From NCBI RefSeq assembly GCF_037095735.1, contig NZ_JBAWKD010000001.1:1017393-1081392 (forward strand): a DNA stretch of 64,000 bases, read 5' to 3'. This document shows, in pieces, positions 16,666 through 24,504 of this stretch (the first letter of the stretch is position 1; every line of letters begins with the position of its first letter). Both the position numbers and the translations under genes were made by a program. The stretch comes from Frigidibacter sp037095735. Lineage in GTDB: Bacteria; Pseudomonadota; Alphaproteobacteria; Rhodobacterales; Rhodobacteraceae. The notes beneath the pieces are model-generated. The model was not told the DNA's origin. It searched no databases and saw only the letters and a program-made list of their open reading frames with translations.

Positions 16666-17682
16666 ATGGCCACGCCCACCTCCCTCGCCGCGCTCTCCGG
16701 TCGCGAAAAGGCTGCCATCGTCTTCCTCTGCCTTGGGCAGTCGAAGGGGTCGAAGCTGATGCAGATGCTGGACGAGGCCGAGATCCAGCAGATCTCGCTG
16801 TCGATGGCGGCGCTGGGGCCGGTCTCGCCCGATCTCGCCGAAGAGGTTCTGGGCGAGTTCGTCGGCGGTATGGCCGAGGGCGGTGGGCTCTTCGGTTCGC
16901 AAAGCGCGGCCGAGCGGATGCTGGCGGGCTTCCTGCCCGAGGACAAGGTCTCGGACATCATGCGCGACATCCGCGCGCCGCTGACCGGCCGCAACGTCTG
17001 GGACAATTTCAACTCGCTGAACGAGGCGGTGATCGCCAACTTCCTGAAGGGCGAGCACGACCAGACCGCTGCCGCGATCCTGTCGAAGGTGAAGGCCGAC
17101 GTGGCCGCCAAGGTGCTGCCGCTGCTGGGGCCCGAGCGGATGGCAGAGGTCGCGGGGCGGATGCTGGACATCGACACGCTGCCGCGCCACGTGCTCGAGG
17201 ATCTGGAATCGGTGCTGGAGAAGGACTTCCTCGCCTCGGCCACGCATCGCACCGGCCCCGACCCGCAGCAGCGGATGGCGGATCTGTTCAACAAGATGGA
17301 CAGCACCGTCTTCGAGGAGCTGTCGCAGCACCTGGAAAAGCGGGCGCCGGAGAGCTTCGTGGCGATCAAGCAGAAGATGTTCACCTTCGACGATCTCGCC
17401 CGGCTCGACCAGAACTCGCTGGCCCGCGTCATGCGCGCGGCCGAGGGCAACGCCCTGCCGCTGGCGCTGCGCGGCGCGAAGAAAGAGGTCCGCGACGTCT
17501 TCCTGGGCGCGCTGCCGGCCCGGTCGCGCGAGATGCTGCTGGACGAGATGAATACCATGGGCGCGGTGCGCGCCAAGGAGGTTCAGGCGGCGCAGGTCAC
17601 GCTGGTGGATGCGGCGCTGGAACTGGCGCGGCAGGAGGTCATCACCCTGCCGAGCGCCGAGGACGACATGCTGGTCGATTAA
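16666..17682 (+). CDS. fliG: Flagellar motor switch protein FliG
   Basis: This 338-residue protein has the N-terminal REKAAIVFLCLGQ...SKLMQMLDEAEIQQIS segment, a middle domain, and a C-terminal domain with MFTFDDLARLDQNSLARVMR and charged torque residues in the helix ALPARSREMLLDEM. It links FliF to FliM and contacts MotA. It is the last gene of the fliF run. Its TAA (17680-17682) overlaps the stop of the convergent DUF1217 gene, so the two genes share bases at their ends. Confidence 0.92.
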   Translation: MATPTSLAALSGREKAAIVFLCLGQSKGSKLMQMLDEAEIQQISLSMAALGPVSPDLAEEVLGEFVGGMAEGGGLFGSQSAAERMLAGFLPEDKVSDIMRDIRAPLTGRNVWDNFNSLNEAVIANFLKGEHDQTAAAILSKVKADVAAKVLPLLGPERMAEVAGRMLDIDTLPRHVLEDLESVLEKDFLASATHRTGPDPQQRMADLFNKMDSTVFEELSQHLEKRAPESFVAIKQKMFTFDDLARLDQNSLARVMRAAEGNALPLALRGAKKEVRDVFLGALPARSREMLLDEMNTMGAVRAKEVQAAQVTLVDAALELARQEVITLPSAEDDMLVD

Positions 17683-18494
17683 CGGTAGCGCGAGGCCGTG
17701 AAGGTCGCGACCGCCTCGATGTCGATCGTGACCGGAACGAACGATCCGCTGGTGGCCGAGGTCATCAGCTGGATGATCGGGTTCGACGACATGTTGTCCG
17801 CCGCGGTCTGCGCATCGCTGATCGCCAGGTAGGTGCGGATCAGCTTTTCCTGAACGTCCGGGTCCTGCAGGTCCTCGATGTCCATCTTCTTGGCGAAGAG
17901 CTTGGCCTGCTGGTCGACATCTGCGGTGGCGAGCGAGTCGGGAAGCCCCAGCGCGGTGCGCATGAAGTCCCCCATCGTCTCGTCGGCCAGCACCTTGTAC
18001 CAGCTGGTCAGGGTCGAGGCCTTCTGCTGGAATTCCAGCGCCGCGCCCAGCGTCTCGCTGTCGTCGGAGGTGTTGTTGATGAACACCTGCTCGGTGTACT
18101 TGGCCACCATGTCCTCGACCCAGCTCGAGGACTGGAAGGTGTCCTCGGTGCCCGAGGCGAAGTCTAGCCCGTTGTAGAGCGTCTTGAACCGGCTGTCGGT
18201 CAGCTTGTTGACCAGCGACTTGGTATCCTCGATGTCGCTTTCGAGGATCTTGCGCATCATCGCCTTGGCGTAGGTCTGGTCTTCCAGATCGTAGGCCTTC
18301 ATCACGAAGCTGTAGACCTCGTAATTGCCCATCAGGTCGTCGATCGAGGTGATCGAGGATGCCTTTTCGCGGAAGGTCTCGATCTCGCGCGCCGCCATCG
18401 GCTCCTTGGCGGTGATCTCGAGCTGCTTCTCGCGCGTGCGCGAGATCAGCGAGTAGGCGACCGAACCGGACAGACCCGAGGTGAGAACGACCAT
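17679..18494 (-). CDS. DUF1217 family flagellar-cluster protein
   Basis: This 271-residue protein is Thr/Ser/Asp-rich and mostly helical. It has no signal peptide or membrane segment and shows repeated SITSIDDLMGNYEVYSFVMKAYDLEDQ-like helical motifs that mark the DUF1217 family. Such proteins are found only near flagellar genes in alphaproteobacteria. A structural or filament-associated role has been suggested, but I know of no firm assignment. It lies just downstream of flbT with a one-base gap, so it is likely co-transcribed with flaF-flbT. Its stop overlaps that of fliG by three bases. Confidence 0.75.
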   Translation of the reverse strand: MVVLTSGLSGSVAYSLISRTREKQLEITAKEPMAAREIETFREKASSITSIDDLMGNYEVYSFVMKAYDLEDQTYAKAMMRKILESDIEDTKSLVNKLTDSRFKTLYNGLDFASGTEDTFQSSSWVEDMVAKYTEQVFINNTSDDSETLGAALEFQQKASTLTSWYKVLADETMGDFMRTALGLPDSLATADVDQQAKLFAKKMDIEDLQDPDVQEKLIRTYLAISDAQTAADNMSSNPIIQLMTSATSGSFVPVTIDIEAVATFTASRYR

Positions 18495-18495
18495 G

Positions 18496-18927
18496 TCAGC
18501 CCTCCGCCGCGGCAGGGGGCGGGGCGTCGTTCATCGCGGCGATATGGGCCAGCACCTTGTCCTCGTGCTGCATCACCGGGCGCATCGCGCGCAGCGCCAT
18601 GTAGTGATTGCCGATCGAGACGTTCGAGGCTGCCTCGAACACCTTCTGCGCGATCTCGGGCCGGTAGACCGGCACGAGCCGCGCAAGCAGGTCGCGGATC
18701 TCGGGGCCCAGCCGGTCGCGCAGGTCCGACTGCATGACGGCGCACTGGATCAGGAAATAGGCGCGGGCCGCCGGTCGGGTGACGGGCGGCTCGTCGATCA
18801 GCTCGTTCTCGCGGATGACATCGGCGCGGTTCTCGATGACGAAAACCTGCCGGCGATCCGCGTTGCGGATGACGCAGCCGTTGATCACCACCCGTTCGTT
18901 GGGCTTGAGGGTGAGCTTGAGCGCCAT
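18496..18927 (-). CDS. flbT: Flagellin biosynthesis repressor FlbT
   Basis: The ATG at 18927 opens MALKLTLKPNERVVINGCVIRNADRR, the conserved FlbT N terminus, and gives 143 residues. In Caulobacter, FlbT binds the 5' leader of flagellin mRNA and triggers its decay until the hook is complete, acting against FlaF. A longer in-frame start at 18987 overlaps the flaF end and is not supported by family length. The gene follows flaF by 10 bases. Confidence 0.92.
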   Translation of the reverse strand: MALKLTLKPNERVVINGCVIRNADRRQVFVIENRADVIRENELIDEPPVTRPAARAYFLIQCAVMQSDLRDRLGPEIRDLLARLVPVYRPEIAQKVFEAASNVSIGNHYMALRAMRPVMQHEDKVLAHIAAMNDAPPPAAAEG

Positions 18928-18937
18928 CGCCGCGGCC

Positions 18938-19354
18938 TCAGAGAGCGCCGGCCGACTTGACGGGATGCTCGCCAGCATCGCCCGCAAGGCCGGCGATGAT
19001 GTTGCGGTTGATCTCGATCAGCGGGCGGACGCGGGACTTGCCCGACAGGATCGCGCTGGTCTGCTTGTCGACCCAGTGCGAGATCGACAGGAGCGCGGCG
19101 CGCAGGCCCTGCGGCAGGCTGTTGCCCGGGCCGGTCAGGTCGGTGCGGAAGGCGTTCCAGACTTTCTGGTTCTCGGCCAGCGCCTCGCGCAGGCCGCCGG
19201 CCAGCACGCCCAGCTTGTCGGAGCCGGTGCTGGCTGCGTCGAAAGCTGCGGCGAAGGATTCGAGTTTGACGTTCGCGGCCAGAAGGATCCGCCGCTCGAT
19301 CTGGCGGGGGCTTTCCGTCTCGCGGATGGTCCGCTTGTACGCAAGGATGCTCAT
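18938..19354 (-). CDS. flaF: Flagellin synthesis activator FlaF
   Basis: This 138-residue protein matches FlaF throughout, with AYKRTIRETESPRQIERRIL, NQKVWNAFRTDLTGPGNSLPQGLRAALLSISHWVDK and PLIEINRNIIAGL. FlaF is needed for flagellin synthesis or secretion in alphaproteobacteria and works with FlbT. The gene follows the flagellin gene on the same strand, separated by 133 bases that hold a strong hairpin, so flagellin and flaF-flbT may be partly independent transcripts. Confidence 0.92.
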   Translation of the reverse strand: MSILAYKRTIRETESPRQIERRILLAANVKLESFAAAFDAASTGSDKLGVLAGGLREALAENQKVWNAFRTDLTGPGNSLPQGLRAALLSISHWVDKQTSAILSGKSRVRPLIEINRNIIAGLAGDAGEHPVKSAGAL

Positions 19355-19419
19355 GCCTGTCTCTTCCGTCTCGTGCCTCGGTCACGGTCCGTCTTTGGGG
19401 CGGACTTCGTTCGGTTCGG

Positions 19420-19480
19420 AAACGCGCGCTCCCCGGCGGGCCTGGAGAGCGGAGGCCGAAGCCCCCGCCGGAAAGCGCGT
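19420..19480 (-). terminator. Long hairpin after the flagellin gene
   Basis: The arms CCGGCGGG (19433-19440) and CCCGCCGG (19464-19471) pair, with outer GC-rich bases extending the stem and an inner GGCC...GGCC-like pairing. Read on the minus strand the structure starts about 17 bases after the flagellin stop and is followed by GCGTTTCC, a short U-run. It may terminate or stabilise flagellin mRNA before flaF. Confidence 0.5.
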
Positions 19481-19487
19481 GCCACTG

Positions 19488-20411
19488 TTACTGGAACAGG
19501 CTGAGCAGGTTCTGCGGCGCCTGGTTCGCGATCGACAGCGATTGCGTGGCCAGCTGCTGCTGCACCTGCAGGGCCTGCAGACGGGCGGCTTCTTCTTCCA
19601 TGTCCGCGTCCACCATCGCACCGACGCCGGTGTCGAGGTTGTCGGTGAGGTTGGTCAGGAATTCCTGCTGGTTGTCGATCGACTCTTCCGAGACGCCGAG
19701 CTGGGTCGCGGCCGAGGTCGCGCGGGCCAGAACGCTTTCCGAGGCGCTCAGCACGCCGGCCAGGTAGGCCGCACCGTTGGTCGCATCGGCACCGTTGGTC
19801 GAGAAGCCGGCGGCGATCGCGGTGAAGTCCGCGAGCATGGCCGAAAGGTCGACGGTGTCGACATCGAGCGTGGTGGTGCTGATGCCGGTCGAGTCGCGGG
19901 TGATGCCGGTGACGACGCTGCGGGTCGAGGTGGTCTCGGTGGCCGAGGTCAGCGCACCGGTGGTGGCGTCGACCGAGGCGCCCGCGACGGTGCCGGCGTT
20001 GGCCGCGTTCACCATGTCATCGCCGTTGAAGGTCGAGGACTGGATGGTGTTGGTCATCTCTTTCAGGATGGCATCCAGTTCCGTCTGGATGTCATCGAGG
20101 CCGCCGGTCGCGCCCTGGGCGAAGGCGACACGCTCTTGGAAGCGCTGGGCCTGCTCTTGGAAGGTCTCGGTGCCGAGACGCGCGGTCGCGACCGAGTTGT
20201 TGGTCAGCGTCAGGCCTTCGTTGATCGCCGAATAGGCCGACGAGTCGCCCTTCATGGTTTCGGAGATGTTGAAGTACGCCGCGTTGTCCTTGCCCGAGTT
20301 GATCTTCAGGCCGGTGGAGATGCGGCTCTGGGTGGTGTCCAGGCTCGAGTTGATGCCCCGCAGCGTCGAGAGCGCGTTCATTGCGGAGGAGTTGGTCATG
20401 ATCGACGACAT
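19488..20411 (-). CDS. Flagellin
   Basis: This 307-residue protein has conserved D0/D1 ends. The N terminus has NSSAMNALSTLRGINSSLDTTQSRISTGLKI, and the C terminus has DADMEEEAARLQALQVQQQLATQSLSIANQAPQNLLSLF. The middle is short and Thr/Ser-rich, as in small alphaproteobacterial flagellins. It is the only flagellin gene in the window. ATG 20411 follows AAGGGTAACGACCA. A second ATG lies four codons later. The 212-base region upstream contains a nested hairpin and an AAGTTAAAAC segment. It is probably controlled after transcription by FlbT and FlaF. Confidence 0.95.
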   Translation of the reverse strand: MSSIMTNSSAMNALSTLRGINSSLDTTQSRISTGLKINSGKDNAAYFNISETMKGDSSAYSAINEGLTLTNNSVATARLGTETFQEQAQRFQERVAFAQGATGGLDDIQTELDAILKEMTNTIQSSTFNGDDMVNAANAGTVAGASVDATTGALTSATETTSTRSVVTGITRDSTGISTTTLDVDTVDLSAMLADFTAIAAGFSTNGADATNGAAYLAGVLSASESVLARATSAATQLGVSEESIDNQQEFLTNLTDNLDTGVGAMVDADMEEEAARLQALQVQQQLATQSLSIANQAPQNLLSLFQ

Positions 20412-20547
20412 TGGTCGTTACCCTTCGTGCTTTCTGCTTCTGTGGCCCGAGGCTTTCTGTCCCGGGGTGAGCCGCCCGCGTTCTGCGGTGCGTCACTCAC
20501 GCACATGAATAAGTTAAAACTTTCGGGCGCAATTGTGGCTGACTCGG

Positions 20548-20585
20548 AACAGGTTGAAGGCCGCACAGAATGCGGCCCACCTGTT
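20548..20585 (-). promoter_or_regulatory. Nested inverted repeat upstream of flagellin
   Basis: The outer arms AACAGGT (20548-20554) and ACCTGTT (20579-20585) enclose the perfect inner arms GGCCGCA (20559-20565) and TGCGGCC (20571-20577) with a CAGAA loop. It lies 38 bases beyond the stop of the flgN-like gene and 137 bases before the flagellin start. There is no U-tract on the minus strand. It could be a factor-dependent terminator for the flgI operon or part of the flagellin control region. Confidence 0.5.
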
Positions 20586-20623
20586 GCCGTTTCGCAACTT
20601 CACGGAGAGTCAGCCGCCCGTTT

Positions 20624-21121
20624 TCAGAGCTCGCGGTCGATGTGCTCTGCGCCCGGGGGGGCGGGGCGTTCGCGGGTCTGGCCGTTGCGGCCGTAGACGC
20701 CGGCGGATGAATGTCGGTCCCTGATCCGTTGAATCTCGACGGAAATCATCCGGGCGGCCTCGGCGGCACCGGCCAGGGTCTCGGCATTCTGCGCGGCGGT
20801 GGTGCGCAGCGCCTCGAGCCGGGGACGCAACGTGGGGAAACCCTCGAGCCCCTCGGCAAGTTCCGGGATCGCGGCCAGCGCGGCCTCGACCCGGGCCAGT
20901 CCCTCGGCCTTCTGTGGCCCGGTTTCGGCCAGTTCGGAGATTCGCCCCTCGATCGCGGCCTCGGTCTCGACCGCGAGCAGGGCGGAAAGCCAGTCGATCG
21001 CCTGCTCGGCCTCGGTCACCCGCGGGTCGGTCTCGGGCTCGGCCAGCCCTTCGCGCAGGCGGTCGACCATCTTCTGGCCAAGGCGCGCGATCAGCTCGCG
21101 CGGGGCCTCGCCGGTGCTCAT
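20624..21121 (-). CDS. FlgN-like putative flagellar chaperone
   Basis: This 165-residue, almost all-helical, acidic protein has no signal peptide or membrane segment. The C-terminal AGVYGRNGQTRE resembles the Y-G-x-x-G tail seen in FlgN-type chaperones, which escort FlgK and FlgL to the export gate. Similarity is by pattern only, not by full-length identity that I can confirm. It overlaps flgJ by four bases and is the last gene of the flgI-flgJ run. The cluster encodes FlgK and FlgL but no other candidate chaperone. Confidence 0.5.
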   Translation of the reverse strand: MSTGEAPRELIARLGQKMVDRLREGLAEPETDPRVTEAEQAIDWLSALLAVETEAAIEGRISELAETGPQKAEGLARVEAALAAIPELAEGLEGFPTLRPRLEALRTTAAQNAETLAGAAEAARMISVEIQRIRDRHSSAGVYGRNGQTRERPAPPGAEHIDREL

Positions 21122-21402
21122 GGCTTGCCTCCGTAGGCGGTCAGCATCCGCTCGACGCTTTGCGCGATGCCGGTGGTGCCGCTGTCGGCCACCTTCTTCG
21201 CGATCGCCTCGGCCAGGAAGCTGTTCCAGGTCTGCTCGGCATTGCTGGACCCGATCGCGCCCTTGCCGGCGTTCTTCAGCATCTCCTGCATGGTCTGGGT
21301 CAGGAACACCGTCTCGAACTGCTTGCCGGCCTCGGCGGCGCGCGCCTTGGTGTCGGTCTTGGTCATCGCCAGCGCGGCGCGCGGGTCGGTGGGGTCGATC
21401 AT
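21118..21402 (-). CDS. flgJ: Rod-binding protein, FlgJ N-terminal type
   Basis: This 94-residue protein contains only the Rod-binding domain, with AGKQFETVFLTQTMQEMLKNA and FLAEAIAKKVADSGTTGIAQSVERML. The C-terminal muramidase domain of enterobacterial FlgJ is absent, as is usual in alphaproteobacteria. It caps the growing rod and is expected to recruit a separate peptidoglycan hydrolase, for which the transglycosylase at 5082 is the candidate. It overlaps flgI by one base and the next gene by four. Confidence 0.85.
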   Translation of the reverse strand: MIDPTDPRAALAMTKTDTKARAAEAGKQFETVFLTQTMQEMLKNAGKGAIGSSNAEQTWNSFLAEAIAKKVADSGTTGIAQSVERMLTAYGGKP

Positions 21403-22520
21403 CAGATGATCTCCAGATCGGCGTGCAGCGCGCCTGCGGCCTTGATCGCCTGCAGGATCGAGATCGTCTCTTGCGCGCCGATGCCGATGGCGTTCAGCCC
21501 GTCCACCAGGTCCTGCAGGCTCACGTCGCCCTGCAGCACCGCGAAGCCCGAGTTCTTCTGCTGCACGTTGATCTCGGTTTCCGGGATCACCACGGTCTCG
21601 CCGATGGTGATCGGGTTCGGCTGGCTCACGCTCGCGGTCTCGCGCACCATCACCGTCAGCCCGCCCTGCGACACCGCCACCTCGTCGATGCGCACGTTCG
21701 ACCCGATGACGATCGTGCCGGTCTTGGCGTCGATCACCACCTTGGCCGGGCTGTCGGGCTGCACGCGCAGGTTCTCGATATCCGCCATCAGGCCCGGGAT
21801 GTCGGTCTTGTCGCGGATCGCCACCTCGACCGTGCCGTTGTCGAGCGCGCGGGCCCGGCCCATGCTTTCGTCGTTGATCGCCTGCGCGATGCGCTGGGCG
21901 GTGGTGAAATCGGGCACCCGCAGCGCAAGGCGGACAGAGTTCAGGTCGTTCATCTCGAAGGCGATTTCGCGCTCGACGATGGCGCCGTTCGGGATCCGCG
22001 CCACGGTGGGCACGCCGTTCACCACGCTCGAGGCAGCGCCCTCGGCCGAATAGCCCGAGGACGAGATCGGCCCTTCGGCCACGGCGTAGATCTCGCCGTC
22101 CGCCCCGGCGAGCGGGGTGACGATCAGCGTGCCGCCACGCAACGAGCTGGCGTCCCCAAGGGACGAGACCATGACGTCGATGTCGGCACCGCGCCGCGCG
22201 AAGGGCGGCAGGCGGGCGGTGACCATGACCGCGGCGGTGTTCTTGGTCTTGATCGTGTCGTTCGACAGGTTGCCGACGCCCAGCCGGGCCAGCATCCCCT
22301 CGATCGACTTGCGGGTGAAGGGCGAGTTCTTCAGCGAGTCCCCGGTGCCGTCGAGGCCGACGACAAGCCCGTAGCCGACCAGCTGGTTCTCGCGCACGCC
22401 CTCGAACTGGACGATGTCCTTGATCCGCACATCGGCCTGGGCCGGCGAGAGCAGCAGCAGGGCCGAGCAGGCAGCGCCCGCCAGCCCGCGCATCACGCGA
22501 TCGATCCGAAACCTGCCCAT
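21402..22520 (-). CDS. flgI: Flagellar P-ring protein FlgI
   Basis: The ATG at 22520 is preceded by GAGGTGACC, an excellent ribosome site, giving 372 residues. It has a signal peptide (GLAGAACSALLLLSPAQA) followed by VRIKDIVQFEGVRENQLVGYGLVVGL, the family hallmark, and the C-terminal ISILQAIKAAGALHADLEII. FlgI is exported by Sec and forms the periplasmic P ring with FlgA's help. The frame is open further upstream, to 22694, but that part overlaps the regulatory region and is not used. Confidence 0.96.
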   Translation of the reverse strand: MGRFRIDRVMRGLAGAACSALLLLSPAQADVRIKDIVQFEGVRENQLVGYGLVVGLDGTGDSLKNSPFTRKSIEGMLARLGVGNLSNDTIKTKNTAAVMVTARLPPFARRGADIDVMVSSLGDASSLRGGTLIVTPLAGADGEIYAVAEGPISSSGYSAEGAASSVVNGVPTVARIPNGAIVEREIAFEMNDLNSVRLALRVPDFTTAQRIAQAINDESMGRARALDNGTVEVAIRDKTDIPGLMADIENLRVQPDSPAKVVIDAKTGTIVIGSNVRIDEVAVSQGGLTVMVRETASVSQPNPITIGETVVIPETEINVQQKNSGFAVLQGDVSLQDLVDGLNAIGIGAQETISILQAIKAAGALHADLEII

Positions 22521-22686
22521 GGTCACCTCAGAAGCCTGCGGAAGTCTAACCATGAATTGGCGACGGCTCAAAGGATAAACTGCTCGGGTGCGGTAGGATC
22601 TCACCATGAATTGCTTGACAGGTTCGGCGAATTTACTGATGGTAATTCTTGTCAATACTTGCTTTTCCGCTTTTGCGGGAGGTCCG
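22521..22686. promoter_or_regulatory. Divergent flgI / ftcR-like promoter with direct and inverted repeats
   Basis: This region contains the 11-base direct repeat ACCATGAATTG at 22549-22559 and 22603-22613, 54 bases apart. It also has a nested inverted repeat: outer TTGACA (22615-22620) with TGTCAA (22650-22655), inner GAATTTAC (22629-22636) with GTAATTC (22642-22648). TTGACA could also be a -35 element for the regulator gene. It is much more AT-rich than its surroundings. The arrangement looks like operator sites for an autoregulated activator. Confidence 0.55.
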
Positions 22687-23406
22687 ATGCACATCTACGT
22701 CTACGAGCTGCGCCAGGAGCGCCACGCGCCCCTCACGGCCGAACTCGCGGGCGTGGGGCTGGACCCCGTGCTGGTCGAGGCGGGCTTCTTCGCCGGCGAT
22801 CTCGGATCGCTGACGCGCAAGGGCGGGGACACCCGGCCGATCCTGATCGCGGTCAGTCCGGTGATGCCGGCCCCGCCAAGCGAGCTGATCCGCCGGATCC
22901 GGTCGCGCGGGGTGCAGAACCCGGTGATCGTGCTGCGCGACACCCGCAACGCGCGCGAGGCGGCCGAGGTGCTGGACGCCGGCGCCGACGACGTGGTGGT
23001 GGCGCCGCTGAAGGGGGTCGAGCTGATCAGCCGCGTGCATTCGATCCTGCGCCGCGCCCATGGCTTCGCCTCTGAAAGCGTGACGGTGGGCGAGATCACC
23101 GCCTATTTCGACGGTCGCGATCCCGAGGTCTCGGGCGAGCGGCTGAAGCTGTCGCGGCGCGAGCATGCGATCTTCCAGCACCTGATCCTGAATTCGAACC
23201 GGGTGATCTCGAAGGGCGCGATCTACGACGCCGTCTACGGGATGAGCACCGACCAGCCGTTCGACAAGGTCATCGACGTCTATATCTGCAAGCTGCGCAA
23301 GAAGATCGGCGATGCCGCCGCAAGCGGCCAGCAGTATATCGAGACGGTCTATGGCCGCGGCTACAAGTTCGGGCTCGATGCCGGGCCGGCCGCGGTTTCG
23401 GCCTGA
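22687..23406 (+). CDS. FtcR/Rem-like flagellar transcriptional regulator with degenerate receiver
   Basis: ATG 22687 is preceded by GGGAGGTCCG, giving 239 residues. The C-terminal OmpR-type winged helix (about residues 130-230) contains FDGRDPEVSGE..KLSRREHAIFQHLILN and IDVYICKLRKKIG...GRGYKF. These resemble Brucella FtcR and Sinorhizobium Rem, activators of flagellar genes. The N-terminal receiver fold is kept (DAGADDVVVAPLKGVELISRVHSILRR), but the phospho-acceptor position is Ser57 (AVSPVMP) and the conserved Lys position is Ala106. It is therefore probably active without phosphorylation. It lies divergent to flgI and converges on flgL. Confidence 0.8.
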   Translation: MHIYVYELRQERHAPLTAELAGVGLDPVLVEAGFFAGDLGSLTRKGGDTRPILIAVSPVMPAPPSELIRRIRSRGVQNPVIVLRDTRNAREAAEVLDAGADDVVVAPLKGVELISRVHSILRRAHGFASESVTVGEITAYFDGRDPEVSGERLKLSRREHAIFQHLILNSNRVISKGAIYDAVYGMSTDQPFDKVIDVYICKLRKKIGDAAASGQQYIETVYGRGYKFGLDAGPAAVSA

Positions 23407-23423
23407 GCGCGGCGGTCTGACCC

Positions 23424-24494
23424 TTACAGGTAGTTCAGGATGCTCAGCTGCTGCAGCTGGGCGGTGACCGCATAGGTCGCCTCGATCTGCGTCTGCAGCG
23501 CCGAGACGCGGGTCGCCGCCTCGTAGGGGTCGACGCCTTCCAGATCGAGGATCCGGTTGTTGTAGAGGTCCGACAGCTGCTGGTGGCGCGCGGTCTGCGT
23601 CTCCACCAGGTTCTGCTGGTTGCCCAGCGTCGCGCGCGACTGGTCGACCCCCGAGATCCCCGAGGACAGCGTGTTGATCGCGTCGCCGACCCAGGCGGCA
23701 TAGGCATCGCTGTCGGTGATCGTGGTCACGTCCATCGTCGCGAACATCGCGAGGCCGCGCAGCGTGTCGAGGATCGCGCTGTCATTGGCCTGAATGCCGT
23801 AATCCAGCGTCACGCCCTGCGCGATGCGCGCGGTCAGCCGGGCGTTGTCGGTGCCGCCGGTCTGCGCCGGGGTGCCGTTGTAGAAGGTCCCCTCGAAATC
23901 CGAGGTGGTCCCGCTGGTCGAGGCGAAGGCGGCCTCGAGCGCCGCGATCTTCGCCGCGGCATCGTTGCTGTCGGTGATCGTGCCGCCGACAAGGGCCGCG
24001 ACCGCATCCTCGGGGCTGGTCCCGGTGGTGGCGCTGGCCTTCGACCATTCCTGCAGCGCAGAGCCGTCGGTGCGGGTGCCCGCGAACAGGGCGCTGCCGC
24101 CGTAGGTGGTGTTCAGGGCGCTGACGATCGAACTGATCGCGGACAGCGCGCTCGACTGCAGCTGGCTGGCGGTCTGGGTGGCGCCCGATGCGTTGGGCAG
24201 CGCGAGGCTCAGGAAGCTTTGCGCCGCGTCGCGGGCAGCGCCAAGCGCCTCGTCCATCGCGCTCATCCGGCCGGCGACGAGTTCGTTGGTCACCAGGAAG
24301 CTGTCGGCCACGTCCATCTGCTGGCGCAGGATCAGCGTCTGCGCCGCCCCGCTGCCCAGCGAGGAATAGACATCGCTCTTCAGCCCGCTCGCCACCTCGT
24401 CGTTGGCCTGCAGAAGCTGGCCGTTCAGGCTGGCGAGCTTCAGGCGGTTGTTGAGCGTCATCTGGAAGCTCGACACCGTCGTCACGTTGACCAT
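23424..24494 (-). CDS. flgL: Hook-filament junction protein FlgL
   Basis: This 356-residue protein has a flagellin-like N terminus (SSFQMTLNNRLKLASLNGQLLQANDEVASGLK) and C terminus (ATRVSALQTQIEATYAVTAQLQQLSILNYL), with a variable Ser/Thr/Ala-rich middle containing NTTYGGSALFAGTRTDGSAL, typical of FlgL (HAP3). It joins FlgK to the filament. It is the last gene of the flgE-flgK-flgL run and starts 10 bases after flgK. Confidence 0.9.
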   Translation of the reverse strand: MVNVTTVSSFQMTLNNRLKLASLNGQLLQANDEVASGLKSDVYSSLGSGAAQTLILRQQMDVADSFLVTNELVAGRMSAMDEALGAARDAAQSFLSLALPNASGATQTASQLQSSALSAISSIVSALNTTYGGSALFAGTRTDGSALQEWSKASATTGTSPEDAVAALVGGTITDSNDAAAKIAALEAAFASTSGTTSDFEGTFYNGTPAQTGGTDNARLTARIAQGVTLDYGIQANDSAILDTLRGLAMFATMDVTTITDSDAYAAWVGDAINTLSSGISGVDQSRATLGNQQNLVETQTARHQQLSDLYNNRILDLEGVDPYEAATRVSALQTQIEATYAVTAQLQQLSILNYL

Positions 24495-24504
24495 GGTTCA
24501 GTCC

